DNA of 64,000 nucleotides from Micromonospora sp. WMMD1128 (GCF_027497235.1 NZ_CP114902.1:998501-1062500); one strand, 5' to 3'; counted from the stretch's first letter, positions 39,395 to 48,006 are shown. Notes: generated by a model from the sequence alone, not told the origin. A program made the numbers and translations.

Positions 39395-39426
39395 AAGCCC
39401 GGCCCGCGTACGTGCGGGCCGGGCTT
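39395..39426. terminator. Strong bidirectional terminator
   Basis: Perfect 13-bp arms AAGCCCGGCCCGC / GCGGGCCGGGCTT with loop GTACGT and short T-runs on both sides, between convergent DUF5130 and Uma2 genes. Confidence 0.85.
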
Positions 39427-39436
39427 TCTCGCGCGC

Positions 39437-40000
39437 TCAGCGGGGCCAGGCGGACGGATCGAGCCGCATCGGCCATGGCTCGTCGAGCTGCACCGGATCG
39501 TCCGGCCCGAGAGTCCCGACCAGGTCGTAGTGCACGCCCTTCACCAAGTGGTAGCGGTAAACGACCGGGCCGAAGTCCCCCTGCTCGACCCGCCAGTAGT
39601 GCGAGATGCCAGCCTCGGCGTAGAGCGCGGGTTTGGTAAAACGATCATGCCGCCGGCTGTTGGGCGACTCCACCTCGACAACCAGCGCAACGTTCGTCGG
39701 TTCTGCCCACATCTGTTTCCGAGGTGCATCCGGCTTGAGTACGGTGATGTCCGGAATCAAGTTGCCCTCCGGCACTCGTACTCCGATCTCGCGAATCACC
39801 CGCCAACCCTCCGGGGCAACCTGTCGCAAGGCCATCCGGATATCGTCCGCGATCTCGTGGTGCTCCGGCAGGGCCGGTGGGGTCACGTGCAGGCTCCCGT
39901 CGATGATCTCGTAGTGGTTTCCGTCCTCCGGAAGGTCGGACAGATCGTCTTCCTGCCACGGCCGCTCCGGTGGGCGCCACTCGTGGGTCGGTTGTGCCAT
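39437..40000 (-). CDS. Uma2 family (DUF820) endonuclease-like protein
   Basis: A 187-residue PD-(D/E)XK-fold protein of the Uma2 group. It shows YEIIDGSLHVTPP, then the core DITVLKPD and LVVEVESPNSRRHDRFTKPALYAEAGISHYW, which hold the Asp, Glu-x-Glu and Lys/Gln positions of the nuclease fold. These proteins are common orphans in actinobacteria and cyanobacteria, with no proven substrate; association with mobile DNA has been suggested. ATG 40000 is used, with GGAGGAG nine bases upstream; an in-frame GTG at 40009 precedes it. Confidence 0.88.
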   Translation of the reverse strand: MAQPTHEWRPPERPWQEDDLSDLPEDGNHYEIIDGSLHVTPPALPEHHEIADDIRMALRQVAPEGWRVIREIGVRVPEGNLIPDITVLKPDAPRKQMWAEPTNVALVVEVESPNSRRHDRFTKPALYAEAGISHYWRVEQGDFGPVVYRYHLVKGVHYDLVGTLGPDDPVQLDEPWPMRLDPSAWPR

Positions 40001-40028
40001 CACGTCCACCTCCTCCGTACACGATAAA

Positions 40029-40072
40029 CGGCCGGGGCCGGCGCGGGCCTGCGCCCACGCCGGCCCCGGCCG
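40029..40072 (-). terminator. Long hairpin after pepN
   Basis: Perfect 15-bp arms CGGCCGGGGCCGGCG / CGCCGGCCCCGGCCG with a 14-base loop. On the minus strand it follows the pepN stop and is followed by GTTTAT, so it should end pepN transcription before uma2. Confidence 0.8.
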
Positions 40073-40084
40073 GCGTACCCCCGA

Positions 40085-42640
40085 TCAGGCGCTGCGGGCG
40101 TCCCGCTCGCGGGCCTTCAGCGCGCGGACCACGCCGTCGCGGCCCTCGGCCACCAGACGGCGCAGCGACGCCGGCCGGCCGTCCCGGGCCAGCCACCCGT
40201 CAGTGGCCGCGACCGTGTCCTCGTCGACCAGGTACGACGGGTAGGCGAGCTGCACGAACTCCTGCGCCGGCTCGCTGTCCCGCTGCGCCCAGACCTGATC
40301 CACCGCGTCGAAGTAACGCTCCCGGTAGGGCGCGGTCAGCTCCACCTGCGCCGGGTGGGTCAAGCCCTGCAACAGCGCCCGGTTGCGCCAGTTGGGCAGC
40401 GCCTCCGGGCCGGTGAGCTGTGCCCACACCGCCGCCTTGTTCGCCTCGGTCGGCACCAGCGCGTACGCGTACGCGGCCTCCCGCTCGCCGCTCGCGGTGC
40501 GGTCGTTGGCCAGCTCGGCGTCCACCTCGGCGGCCCCGGCCGCGCCGTTGGCGACGAGCGACTGCAACACGGTCCAGCGCAGCTCGGTGTCGACGGTCAA
40601 CCCGCCCGGCACCCCGCTGCCGTCCAGCCAGCCGCGCAACGTCGCCAGGTCCTCGCTGGAACGGGCCGACGAGGCGTACGCCCGGGCCCAGGCGAGCTGG
40701 AACCCGCTGCCCGGCTCGGCCGCGGCGAGCGCCGTCCGCGCGGTACGGGCCACGTCGGCCCAGCCGGTCGGCGCCCACGCCGGGTCGGCGTAGAAGGTGA
40801 GCGCGGTGGTCGCCTGCCGCAACGTGGCGGTCACCAGGTTGATGTCGGTCTCGGCGGTCAGTCCGGCCAACACCAGCGCCACGTAGTCGCGCGCCGACAG
40901 CTCGGCGTCGCGGGTCATGTCCCAGGCGGCCGTCCAGCACAACGCCCGGGCCAGCGACGAGTCGAAGCCGGCGATGTGCTGCACCACCGTCGACATGGAC
41001 CGCTCGTCCAGCCGCAGCTTGGTGTAGGTGAGATCCTCGTCGTTGAGCAGCAGCACGTCCGCGGCGGGCTTGCCGTGCAGCGCGGACAACTCGGTCAGCT
41101 CGCCGGTCACGTCCACCTCGACCAGTTCCCGGCGGACCAGCCGGCCGTCGGTCAGGTCGTAGAGGCCCACGCCGATCCGGTGGGTGCGCAGCGTCGGGTG
41201 CCCGGCCGGCGCCTCCTGCCGGACCACCACCCGCTCGTACGCGCCGTCCGCGTCGACGGTCACCTCTGGGCGCAGCGTGTTGACCTGCGCGGTCTCCAAC
41301 CACTGGGCGGCGAACTTGCGCAGCTCCCGGCCGGAGGCCGCCTCCAGCTCGGAGAGCAGGTCGTCGAAGGTGGCGTTGCCCCAGGCGTGCTTGCCGAAGT
41401 AGGCCCGCAGACCGGCCACGAACGGCTCCTCGCCCACGTACGCGACGAGCTGCTTGAGCACGCTGGCGCCCTTGGCGTACGTGATGCCGTCGAAGTTGAC
41501 CTCGACGGCCTCCAGGTCCGGCATCTCACAGTAGACCGGGTGCGTGGAGGAGAGCTGGTCCTGCCGGTAACCCCAGTTCTTCCGGATGGACAGGAACGTC
41601 GTCCAGGCGTCGGTGAAGCGGGTGGCGTGCGTGTTGCACCAGTGGCTGGCCCACTCGGCGAACGACTCGTTCAACCACAGGTCGTTCCACCAACGCATGG
41701 TGACCAGGTCACCGAACCACATGTGCGCCAGCTCGTGCAGGATCGTGTTGGCGCGCTGCTCGTACTCGAAGTCGGTGACCTGCGAACGGAAGATGTAGTG
41801 CGACTCGGCGTGCGTGACGCAGCCGAAGTTCTCCATCGCGCCGGCGTTGAAGTCCGGCACCCAGAGCTGGTCGTACTTGGGCAGCGGGTAGCGCACGCCG
41901 AACTTCTCCTGGAAGAAGTCGAAGCCCTGCGTGGTGATCAGGTGCAGCTCGTCCGCGTCCATGTGGGGCGCCATGCTGGCCCGGCAGAAGTAGCCCATGT
42001 CGATGCCGTCGTGGGTGTGCCGCACCTCGTGGTACGGCCCGGCGCAGAGCGCGGTGATGTAGGTGCTCATCCGCTCCGACACGGCGAAGTGCAGCGTCTT
42101 CAGGCCCTCACCGGCGGCCTCCTCACGGGCCACCGGCATGTTCGACACGACCTTCCAGTGGTCGGCGACGGTGGCGTGCCAGGTGTAGACGCTCTTCAGG
42201 TCCGGCTGGTCGAAGCAGGCGAAGACCCGCTGCGCGTCGGCGGTCTCGAACTGGCTGTAGAGGTAGGTCTCGCCGTCCACCGGGTCGACCGTGCGATGTA
42301 GGCCCTGCCCGCTGTTCGAGTAGCCGAAGTCGGCGTCGACCACGAGGACGTTCTCGGCCGCGAGACCGGTAAGCGTGAGGCCCTTCTCGGCGGACCAGCC
42401 GGACAGGTCGACCGCCTCGCCGTTGAGCGTGGCCGCACGCACCGAGTCGGCCGCCGCCTCGATGAAGGTGGTCGCTCCCGGCTCGGCGCAGCGGAACCGG
42501 ACCTCGGTCACCGAACGGAACGTGCGACCGGTGGGCTGCACCGCGGTCGACAGGTCAAGGCTGATGTCGTACCCGGTCACCTCGAGCAGGCGGGCCCGCT
42601 CGGTCGCCTCGACCTGGGTCAGGTTGCGCACTCCCGGCAC
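40085..42640 (-). CDS. pepN: Aminopeptidase N (M1 family)
   Basis: A cytoplasmic zinc aminopeptidase of 851 residues. GAMENFG, the substrate-recognition motif, and HELAHMWFGD with the distal Glu in NESFAEW, the HEXXH-(X18)-E zinc site, are intact. The helical C-terminal ERAP1-like domain completes the chain. It trims N-terminal residues from peptides, including those released by ClpP. Start GTG 42640 (MPGVRNLTQ) follows GGAGA; the open frame to 42742 is not supported. It matches Rv2467 in the conserved order. Confidence 0.94.
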   Translation of the reverse strand: MPGVRNLTQVEATERARLLEVTGYDISLDLSTAVQPTGRTFRSVTEVRFRCAEPGATTFIEAAADSVRAATLNGEAVDLSGWSAEKGLTLTGLAAENVLVVDADFGYSNSGQGLHRTVDPVDGETYLYSQFETADAQRVFACFDQPDLKSVYTWHATVADHWKVVSNMPVAREEAAGEGLKTLHFAVSERMSTYITALCAGPYHEVRHTHDGIDMGYFCRASMAPHMDADELHLITTQGFDFFQEKFGVRYPLPKYDQLWVPDFNAGAMENFGCVTHAESHYIFRSQVTDFEYEQRANTILHELAHMWFGDLVTMRWWNDLWLNESFAEWASHWCNTHATRFTDAWTTFLSIRKNWGYRQDQLSSTHPVYCEMPDLEAVEVNFDGITYAKGASVLKQLVAYVGEEPFVAGLRAYFGKHAWGNATFDDLLSELEAASGRELRKFAAQWLETAQVNTLRPEVTVDADGAYERVVVRQEAPAGHPTLRTHRIGVGLYDLTDGRLVRRELVEVDVTGELTELSALHGKPAADVLLLNDEDLTYTKLRLDERSMSTVVQHIAGFDSSLARALCWTAAWDMTRDAELSARDYVALVLAGLTAETDINLVTATLRQATTALTFYADPAWAPTGWADVARTARTALAAAEPGSGFQLAWARAYASSARSSEDLATLRGWLDGSGVPGGLTVDTELRWTVLQSLVANGAAGAAEVDAELANDRTASGEREAAYAYALVPTEANKAAVWAQLTGPEALPNWRNRALLQGLTHPAQVELTAPYRERYFDAVDQVWAQRDSEPAQEFVQLAYPSYLVDEDTVAATDGWLARDGRPASLRRLVAEGRDGVVRALKARERDARSA

Positions 42641-42816
42641 TGTTCGTCTCCATCCCACTCGTCTCGCCGCGCCCCGCGGCACCGGTCTCTGCCGGGTCCG
42701 CTCGTGACGGCCCGCCGAGAACCGAGTCTTCCATGCACGCACCGCATTCGGTGGTCGAGGTCACGCTCTCATTCCGCTACCGGTCGATGCGGCGCGGGGT
42801 GAGGATCGGAAGGTGA

Positions 42817-42861
42817 AGGCGTCGGAGTTCCGGCGCCGTGCAGGCGTCGGGGTTCCGGCGC
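42817..42861. repeat. Tandem 20-bp direct repeat upstream of the Rv2466c-like gene
   Basis: AGGCGTCGGAGTTCCGGCGC (42817-42836) recurs as AGGCGTCGGGGTTCCGGCGC (42842-42861), period 25 bases, one mismatch. It lies 26 bases before the start codon. Confidence 0.75.
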
Positions 42862-42886
42862 GGAAAAGACGTGAAGGGACGACACC

Positions 42887-43513
42887 GTGACCGAACGTGT
42901 CACCGCGGACATGTGGTTCGACCCGCTGTGTCCGTGGGCGTGGATCACCTCCCGCTGGCTGCTCGAGGTCGAGCAGGTCCGGGACGTGGACATCCGCTAC
43001 CACGTGATGAGCCTGGCCGTGCTCAACGAGGGCCGGGACCTGCCGGAGGAATACCAGGAACTGATGCGCAAGGGCTGGGGCCCGGTGCGGGTGTGCGTCG
43101 CCGTCGAGCAGGCGCACGGCGCCGAGACGCTGGCGAAGCTCTACACCGCGATGGGCACCCGGATCCACCTCGGCAAGGAGGAGTTGGGCCGGGACATGCT
43201 GGTGGGCGCGCTCACCGACGTCGGGCTCGACCCGGCGCTCGCCGACGCCGCCGAGTCGACTGAGTACGACGACGCGCTGCGGGCCAGCCACGAGGCCGGC
43301 ATGCGCCCGGTCGGCACCGAGGTGGGCACCCCCGTGGTCCACGCTCCGGGTCCGGACGGCAGCGGGACCGTCGCCTTCTTCGGCCCGGTGATCACCCCGG
43401 CGCCGAAGGGCGAGGCGGCCGGCCGCCTGTGGGACGGCGTCCTCCTGGTCTCCGCCACGCCCGGCTTCTACGAGCTCAAGCGCACCCGCACCCAGCCCCC
43501 CATCTTCGACTGA
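42887..43513 (+). CDS. Rv2466c-family mycothiol-dependent DsbA-like reductase
   Basis: A 208-residue thioredoxin-fold (DsbA-like) protein of the actinobacterial family that includes the mycothiol-dependent nitroreductase Rv2466c. The active-site segment reads FDPLCPWAWITSRWLLEVEQV: the first Cys is present and the second CXXC position is Ala, so it is a monothiol form that must be recycled by a second thiol such as mycothiol. A helical insert precedes the GTPVVHAPG cis-Pro loop. There is no signal peptide, so it is cytoplasmic. It sits between pepN and rpiB as in M. tuberculosis. Confidence 0.92.
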   Translation: MTERVTADMWFDPLCPWAWITSRWLLEVEQVRDVDIRYHVMSLAVLNEGRDLPEEYQELMRKGWGPVRVCVAVEQAHGAETLAKLYTAMGTRIHLGKEELGRDMLVGALTDVGLDPALADAAESTEYDDALRASHEAGMRPVGTEVGTPVVHAPGPDGSGTVAFFGPVITPAPKGEAAGRLWDGVLLVSATPGFYELKRTRTQPPIFD

Positions 43514-43515
43514 GG

Positions 43516-43570
43516 TGTAAGGAGGGGCCCCCGCTTAACGCCTCCGGTATAGGAGGGGGCCCCGCTTAAC
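43516..43570. repeat. GGGGCCCC dispersed repeat, copy D
   Basis: Begins GTGTAAGGAGGGGCCCCCGC three bases after the previous stop and contains both units with the common spacer. Copy E, in the opposite orientation, lies on the far side of the small gene at 43708. Confidence 0.92.
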
Positions 43571-43707
43571 ACCCCCGCTCAAGGCGCCGCGCCGCGCGCC
43601 GAGCCCCGTGCCGCCCGTCACCGGGCCGGTGCGGGGCTCGTTTCACCGGGTGTTCCAGCCGGCGGCCCGACCGTGGCCGCGCCACGGCAGCTCCGGGAGG
43701 CGTACTC

Positions 43708-43995
43708 ATGGGTAAGCATCGCCGTCTGTCCGACGACGCGCCGCCGTCGGCGGCCGAGGACTCCGGTGCGACGTACTGGTCGGTGGCCGAGGGTGGCTGG
43801 CCCTCCGGCGCGCCCGAGCTGGCCGACCTGCTGGCCCCGCCGATCGTGGTCGGCGTGGCCCGGGTGGCGGCCACCTCCCGGGTGCACCCGGCCGCCGTCG
43901 GGGCGACGACGGTACGCCTCCACGCCGGCTCCCGCGCGACCGTGCCGGTCCGCCGCTCGCCCGCCGTCGGCCGGCACCGCAACGTCACCGCATGA
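43708..43995 (+). CDS. Hypothetical protein (95 aa) between inverted repeats
   Basis: A 95-residue polar protein with no membrane helix or known domain: MGKHRRLSDD, a short middle segment EGGWPSGAPELADLLAPP and a basic Val/Arg-rich end. ATG 43708 follows GGGAGGCG with good spacing, which supports a real gene. It is bracketed by GGGGCCCC repeats D and E in opposite orientation. Nothing indicates a function. Confidence 0.6.
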   Translation: MGKHRRLSDDAPPSAAEDSGATYWSVAEGGWPSGAPELADLLAPPIVVGVARVAATSRVHPAAVGATTVRLHAGSRATVPVRRSPAVGRHRNVTA

Positions 43996-44006
43996 GTCGC
44001 CCGATT

Positions 44007-44062
44007 GTTAAGCGGGGCCCCCTCCTCTACCGGAGGCGTTAAGCGGGGCCCCCGCCTTTCAC
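44007..44062. repeat. GGGGCCCC dispersed repeat, copy E
   Basis: Reverse-oriented two-unit copy, starting 11 bases after the stop of the 95-residue gene. With copy D it forms an inverted pair about 490 bases apart. Confidence 0.92.
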
Positions 44063-44123
44063 TCAGTGAGAGGGGGTGAGTCCGGCGGCGAGGGCGGGGC
44101 GGGCGCGGGTAGCGTCAGCGGGC

Positions 44124-45323
44124 ATGACGGTCGTGCATCCGATCGCCCGGGCCTGGATCACCACTGGCGGCACCGGCGCGCAGAACTACGACGAGTTCGC
44201 CGACGACGCGGAGATCACCGCCATCGTCGAGGCGAACCCGCACAGTGCCCTCGGCATCGAGATGCCCCACCGGGCGCCGGGCAGCCTCGGGAGTTCGTTC
44301 CTCGAGGCGCTCCCGGACGCGGTGGACCGCCTCACCGAGGCGAAGGCGGACGGCAGCTACACCCCGGCCGAGCAGGTCGTGGTGCTCTACCGGATCAGCG
44401 CGCCGGGGGAGGAGAGCGCGTACGGGCTGTGGGCGATGGTCGACACCGACCAGATCTCCACCCGCGCCGACGAGCCCGGCCTGGTGATCCGCAACGAGGA
44501 CGTGTTCATCGCCAAGGTGCGGGAGCGCGTCGCGTTGGCCGAGGCGCTCGGTCACCTGCTCTCGCCCGTACTCCTGCTCCAGACCGGGCGCGGCGACGAG
44601 CTGCACGCGGCGCTCGCGGCGGCCACCGAGGCGGCCGGCGCTCCCGCCGCGACCGACCTGGACCAGTCCGGCCGTACCCACGCGATCTGGCTGGTCGGCC
44701 CGGGCCCGGCGCAGGACGAGCTGACCGCGTTGGCCGGCGGCGGCGAGCTGGTGGTCGCGGACGGCAACCACCGCAGCCTGGCCGCGCAGACCGGCGGTTT
44801 CCCGCGCTTCCTCTCGGTGATCACCACGCCTGCGTCGGTCGCCATCCAGCCTTACAACCGGCTGGTCAGCGAGCTGACCACCACCCCGGACGAGCTGCTC
44901 GACCGGCTCCGCGCCGCGGGCGCCGAGGTCACCCCGGCCGCCGGCCCGGTCGAGGTCCCGGCCACCGGCGGCACCGTGCACCTCCACCTCGCCAGCGGTG
45001 GGTACGCGGTGACGCTGCCGCACACCGGCGACGACCGGTTGGAGAACCTCGACCACGCGCTCGTCGAGCGGTTGCTGCTGCGTGAGGCGTTGGGCCTCGA
45101 CCCGGGCGACAAGCGGATCACGTACGTGGGCGGCGACTACCCGGCGAGCTGGCTCACCGGCGAGGTCGACGCCGGCCGGGCCGAGCTGGCCGTGCTGGTG
45201 GCGCCGGTGACCGTGGACGACTTCGTCGCGGTCAACCTGGCCCGGGAGAAGATGCCGCGTAAGAGCACCTGGTTCACCCCGAAGGCACGGGCCGGCCTGG
45301 TGGTGGCCGAGATCCCCCGTTGA
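44124..45323 (+). CDS. DUF1015 family protein
   Basis: A 399-residue member of the DUF1015 group, proteins with a SerB-like or kinase-associated fold of uncertain activity. Family traits are the early ISAPGEESAYGLWAMVDTDQ with the EDVF segment, the core ELVVADGNHRSL (the signature ADGHHR-like motif, here with Asn-His) and ITYVGGDYPASW near the end. In some bacteria such proteins lie next to serine or D-3-phosphoglycerate enzymes; none is near here. ATG 44124 follows GTCAGCGGGC; the open frame from 44076 is not favoured. Confidence 0.82.
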   Translation: MTVVHPIARAWITTGGTGAQNYDEFADDAEITAIVEANPHSALGIEMPHRAPGSLGSSFLEALPDAVDRLTEAKADGSYTPAEQVVVLYRISAPGEESAYGLWAMVDTDQISTRADEPGLVIRNEDVFIAKVRERVALAEALGHLLSPVLLLQTGRGDELHAALAAATEAAGAPAATDLDQSGRTHAIWLVGPGPAQDELTALAGGGELVVADGNHRSLAAQTGGFPRFLSVITTPASVAIQPYNRLVSELTTTPDELLDRLRAAGAEVTPAAGPVEVPATGGTVHLHLASGGYAVTLPHTGDDRLENLDHALVERLLLREALGLDPGDKRITYVGGDYPASWLTGEVDAGRAELAVLVAPVTVDDFVAVNLAREKMPRKSTWFTPKARAGLVVAEIPR

Positions 45324-45339
45324 TCGGCGTGTGACGAAT

Positions 45340-45379
45340 CCGCCTCCGGGCCGCTGCCCGGGCACCGGCTCGGAGGCGG
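45340..45379 (+). terminator. Hairpin between DUF1015 gene and rpiB
   Basis: Arms CCGCCTCCG / CGGAGGCGG with a 22-base loop that can itself fold (GGGCCGCTGCCCGG). It ends 20 bases before the rpiB start. Confidence 0.6.
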
Positions 45380-45398
45380 GCCTGTCAGACTGCGCGGT

Positions 45399-45869
45399 AT
45401 GCGCGTCTACCTGGGATCCGACCACGCCGGTTTCGAGCTGAAGGTGCACCTGGCCAATCACCTGGCCAAACAGGGCTACGAGGTGGTGGACGTGGGTCCG
45501 CGCACCTTCGACCCGGACGACGACTACCCGGCGTTCTGCCTGCACACCGGCGATCGGGTGGTCGGCGATCCGGGCAGCCTCGGCGTGGTGATCGGCGGTT
45601 CCGGCAACGGCGAGCAGATCGCCGCGAACAAGGTGGCCGGGGTCCGGGCGGCGCTGGCCTGGAACGTCGACACCGCGCAGCTCTCCCGGGAGCACAACGA
45701 CGCCAACGTCATCGCGATCGGGGCGCGGCAGCACACGCTCGACGAGGCCACCGCCCTGGTCGAGGCGTTCCTGACCACCGCGTTCTCCGGCAACCCCCGG
45801 CACAGTCGGCGGATCGCCCAGGTGGCCGACTACGAGAAGAGCCGCCGGCTGCCCGAGTTGCCCGCCTGA
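45399..45869 (+). CDS. rpiB: Ribose-5-phosphate isomerase B
   Basis: RpiB interconverts ribose-5-phosphate and ribulose-5-phosphate in the pentose phosphate pathway. The 156-residue chain has the SDHAGFELK start with the ring-opening Asp-His, GGSGNGEQIAANKVAGVRAAL with the anion-binding loop, and SREHNDANVIAIGAR. As in M. tuberculosis RpiB, the active-site base appears to be an acidic residue rather than the E. coli Cys: the loop reads GGSGNGEQ with Glu. It corresponds to Rv2465c. Confidence 0.94.
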   Translation: MRVYLGSDHAGFELKVHLANHLAKQGYEVVDVGPRTFDPDDDYPAFCLHTGDRVVGDPGSLGVVIGGSGNGEQIAANKVAGVRAALAWNVDTAQLSREHNDANVIAIGARQHTLDEATALVEAFLTTAFSGNPRHSRRIAQVADYEKSRRLPELPA

Positions 45870-45896
45870 CGGGTCGCGTCCGGGGCGGCGCGTCGG

Positions 45897-46499
45897 TCAG
45901 CGTCCGCTGCGGGGCAGTTCCTCGCGCGGCACCCAGTTGCGGCGGACCAGCACCACTCGCTGTTCCGCCTCGGCGAGGTCGTCCTCGCTGGGACGGGCGG
46001 CGTCCCGGGCCCGCATCGCGGCGGTCACGCTCACCTGCGACGATCCCGAGCCGACGAGGCCACGCAGTCCGCGTTCCCCCTCGTCGGCGGACGGTGCGCC
46101 ACGTCGGCCCCGGTGCTCCGGCTCCGACTCGGCGCGTCGAGCGAAGCGTGGTGCCCGGACGCCGTCATCCGATGGCTCGGGCTCGCCGCGTCGGACGCCG
46201 CGCCCGGGGCGGGGCGCGACGTCGTCGTGCACCGCGGCCGTGCTCGCGCTCATCTCCCCGGCGTTCACGCCGGCGTCGGGGGGACCGCTCATGTTCCGGG
46301 CGCTGGTGTCGGGGGGGCCGCTCGTCCGGGCGCTGGCGCTGGTGTCGGGGGGACCGCTCATCTCCCCGGCGCTGACGCTGGCGTCGGCGGGACCGCTCGC
46401 CTCGCCGTGATGCCGCAGCCGCCGTCGCCGTCGCTCTGCCTCACCCACCCCCCGACCGTACCGCCCCCACCGTCCACTTTCCCGCCCCCGCCCGTCCAT
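45897..46499 (-). CDS. Low-complexity hypothetical protein with SGPPDTSA repeats
   Basis: A 200-residue protein with three parts: an Arg-rich start, a region (about 35-90) of four degenerate repeats near SGPPDTSA with SAGEMS between, and a better-ordered C-terminus (about 145-200) with SSQVSVTAAMRARDAARPSEDDLAEAEQRVVLVRRNWVPREELP. The last part looks like the conserved core and could alone be the real protein, with the start moved inward. No function is recognisable. Confidence 0.6.
   Translation of the reverse strand: MDGRGRESGRWGRYGRGVGEAERRRRRLRHHGEASGPADASVSAGEMSGPPDTSASARTSGPPDTSARNMSGPPDAGVNAGEMSASTAAVHDDVAPRPGRGVRRGEPEPSDDGVRAPRFARRAESEPEHRGRRGAPSADEGERGLRGLVGSGSSQVSVTAAMRARDAARPSEDDLAEAEQRVVLVRRNWVPREELPRSGR
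46250..46405. repeat. Degenerate minisatellite inside the low-complexity gene
   Basis: The core gtcggggggaccgctc recurs four times with spacings of roughly 34-40 bases, with gcgctggcgctggtg-like fillers. It encodes the SGPPDTSA repeats on the minus strand. Confidence 0.7.
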
Positions 46500-46587
46500 C
46501 CCGCGCCGGCTCTCGCCGGTCGATCATGAGGTGGGCTGGGATAATCCAGACGAGGTGCCACAACTCCTAGATCGCCGCGTGCAGGCC

Positions 46588-46639
46588 GAGATCTTGGAGG
46601 GAAACGGCCCCTGGAGGGGCGCTTAGCTTCCAAGATCTC
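46588..46639. repeat. 52-bp palindromic element P3
   Basis: Starts GAGATCTTGGAGGGAAACGG and ends in CCAAGATCTC around CCCCTGGAGGGGC, the same design and exact length as P1 at 787-838 with different inner arms. It lies in a 285-base gap between two divergently/tail-placed genes. Confidence 0.85.
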
Positions 46640-46785
46640 TCCGGCTCCTGATATGGGAGATGGATTGTCCACCATATGGGACGGGTGCAGTGGGTGGAAC
46701 GCCATGGGTGGCCCCAGGCCGTTCAGACACCCATGACGTGCCGGCCGCGCCCACGTATAAGCCCGACGAGCAGGCCCGCAGCCAC

Positions 46786-48006
46786 TCAGAAGACCTCCAT
46801 GGGGGCGGGGGCGCGGTGCCAGGGGAAGGCCGCGGTCAGGGCGGTGAGCGTGTCCGGGTGCAGCTCGCGGACCCGGCCGGCGGCGGCCAGCGCGGCCGGG
46901 GTGACGCCGCCCAGATATAGCTCACCGAGCGCACGGACGTCGCAGGCCAGCCCGGCCGGCGCGGTGGTGGCCGTGCATTCCGCGCCGGCCGGGCCGCCGA
47001 CCAGCCGCCACCGCCCGCTGTTCTCCGGCAGCAGTTCGTCGGTGACCTCGATCACCACGTCGACGTCGGCGGCGTAGCGGCGGGCGGCGAGCGCGGCCGG
47101 CACGTCCACCACCCGCACCCAGAGCGCGTCGGCGAGTTGCGGGGCGAGCTGCCGGGGCTCGTCCACCAGGCGCAGCAGCGGCTCGTCCACGGCGGCGGTC
47201 GGGAAGGACAACCGCCGGGTCAGGTCGACCGAGAGCAGCAGCCGCCACAGCGCCAGGGACGCCTCCGGGGTGACCGCCACCACCTCGTCGACCCGCACCT
47301 CGCCCCGGGGGACGTCGCCGCTCCACCCTTCCTTCGTCCGGTAGAGCGCGTACCCGTCGAGCCCGTCCGGGCCGTCGTGCAACAGCACCCGGCGTTCGGT
47401 GGCACCGTCCCGCCGGCTCTTCACGTCCGCCAGGACGTACGCCCACCAGCGTTCGTCCCGGCGGGACCAGCCGGGACGGTCGGCGCGTGCCCGCTCGTAC
47501 AGCCGGGCCAGCTCGTGCCGGTGCGTGGCCGGTCGATCCAGGCGAAGCGTGCCCTCGGCGGGCGTCGGGGCGGGCAGCCGCAGCCCGGTGGTGTCGGCGG
47601 TCAGCATCAGTCGCTGCGCCGCCGAGCCGTAGCCGAAGCGGGGGTAGATGCGGCCCTCGCTGGCCCAGAGCACCGCGACCGGCTCGCGGCCGGCGTCGCG
47701 GATGTCGCGTAGCTGCCGCCGCATCAGCCCGGTGAGCAGGCCGCGCCGGCGGTGCGTGGGCGCGACCGCGACCATTGAGACGTGCGCGGCCGGCACGGTC
47801 GACCCGGGCACGGTCAGGTCGCGGCCGAACGCGGCGGCGTGCGCGACCGGGGCCCCGCCGTCGCGGACCAGCAGCGAGCGTTCCGGCTCGAAGATCGGGC
47901 GTTCGACCTCCTGCACCTCCGGGTCGATCTCGCCGTGGAAGGCCAGGGCCAGCAGCGCGGCGATCTCGTCGAAGTCCTCGGCCCGGGGCACCACCGCGTC
48001 GGTCAT
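46786..48006 (-). CDS. Eis-like GNAT N-acetyltransferase
   Basis: A 406-residue tripartite acetyltransferase of the Eis family: N-terminal GNAT with the acetyl-CoA loop VAVAPTHRRRGLLTGLM, a second GNAT-like domain without a cofactor loop, and a C-terminal sterol-carrier-like domain. YPRFGYG has the Tyr that acts as general acid in Eis, and the chain ends in EVF; in M. tuberculosis Eis the terminal Phe carboxylate is the general base. Eis enzymes acetylate many amines, including aminoglycosides. It stands alone in the backbone. Confidence 0.9.
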   Translation of the reverse strand: MTDAVVPRAEDFDEIAALLALAFHGEIDPEVQEVERPIFEPERSLLVRDGGAPVAHAAAFGRDLTVPGSTVPAAHVSMVAVAPTHRRRGLLTGLMRRQLRDIRDAGREPVAVLWASEGRIYPRFGYGSAAQRLMLTADTTGLRLPAPTPAEGTLRLDRPATHRHELARLYERARADRPGWSRRDERWWAYVLADVKSRRDGATERRVLLHDGPDGLDGYALYRTKEGWSGDVPRGEVRVDEVVAVTPEASLALWRLLLSVDLTRRLSFPTAAVDEPLLRLVDEPRQLAPQLADALWVRVVDVPAALAARRYAADVDVVIEVTDELLPENSGRWRLVGGPAGAECTATTAPAGLACDVRALGELYLGGVTPAALAAAGRVRELHPDTLTALTAAFPWHRAPAPMEVF

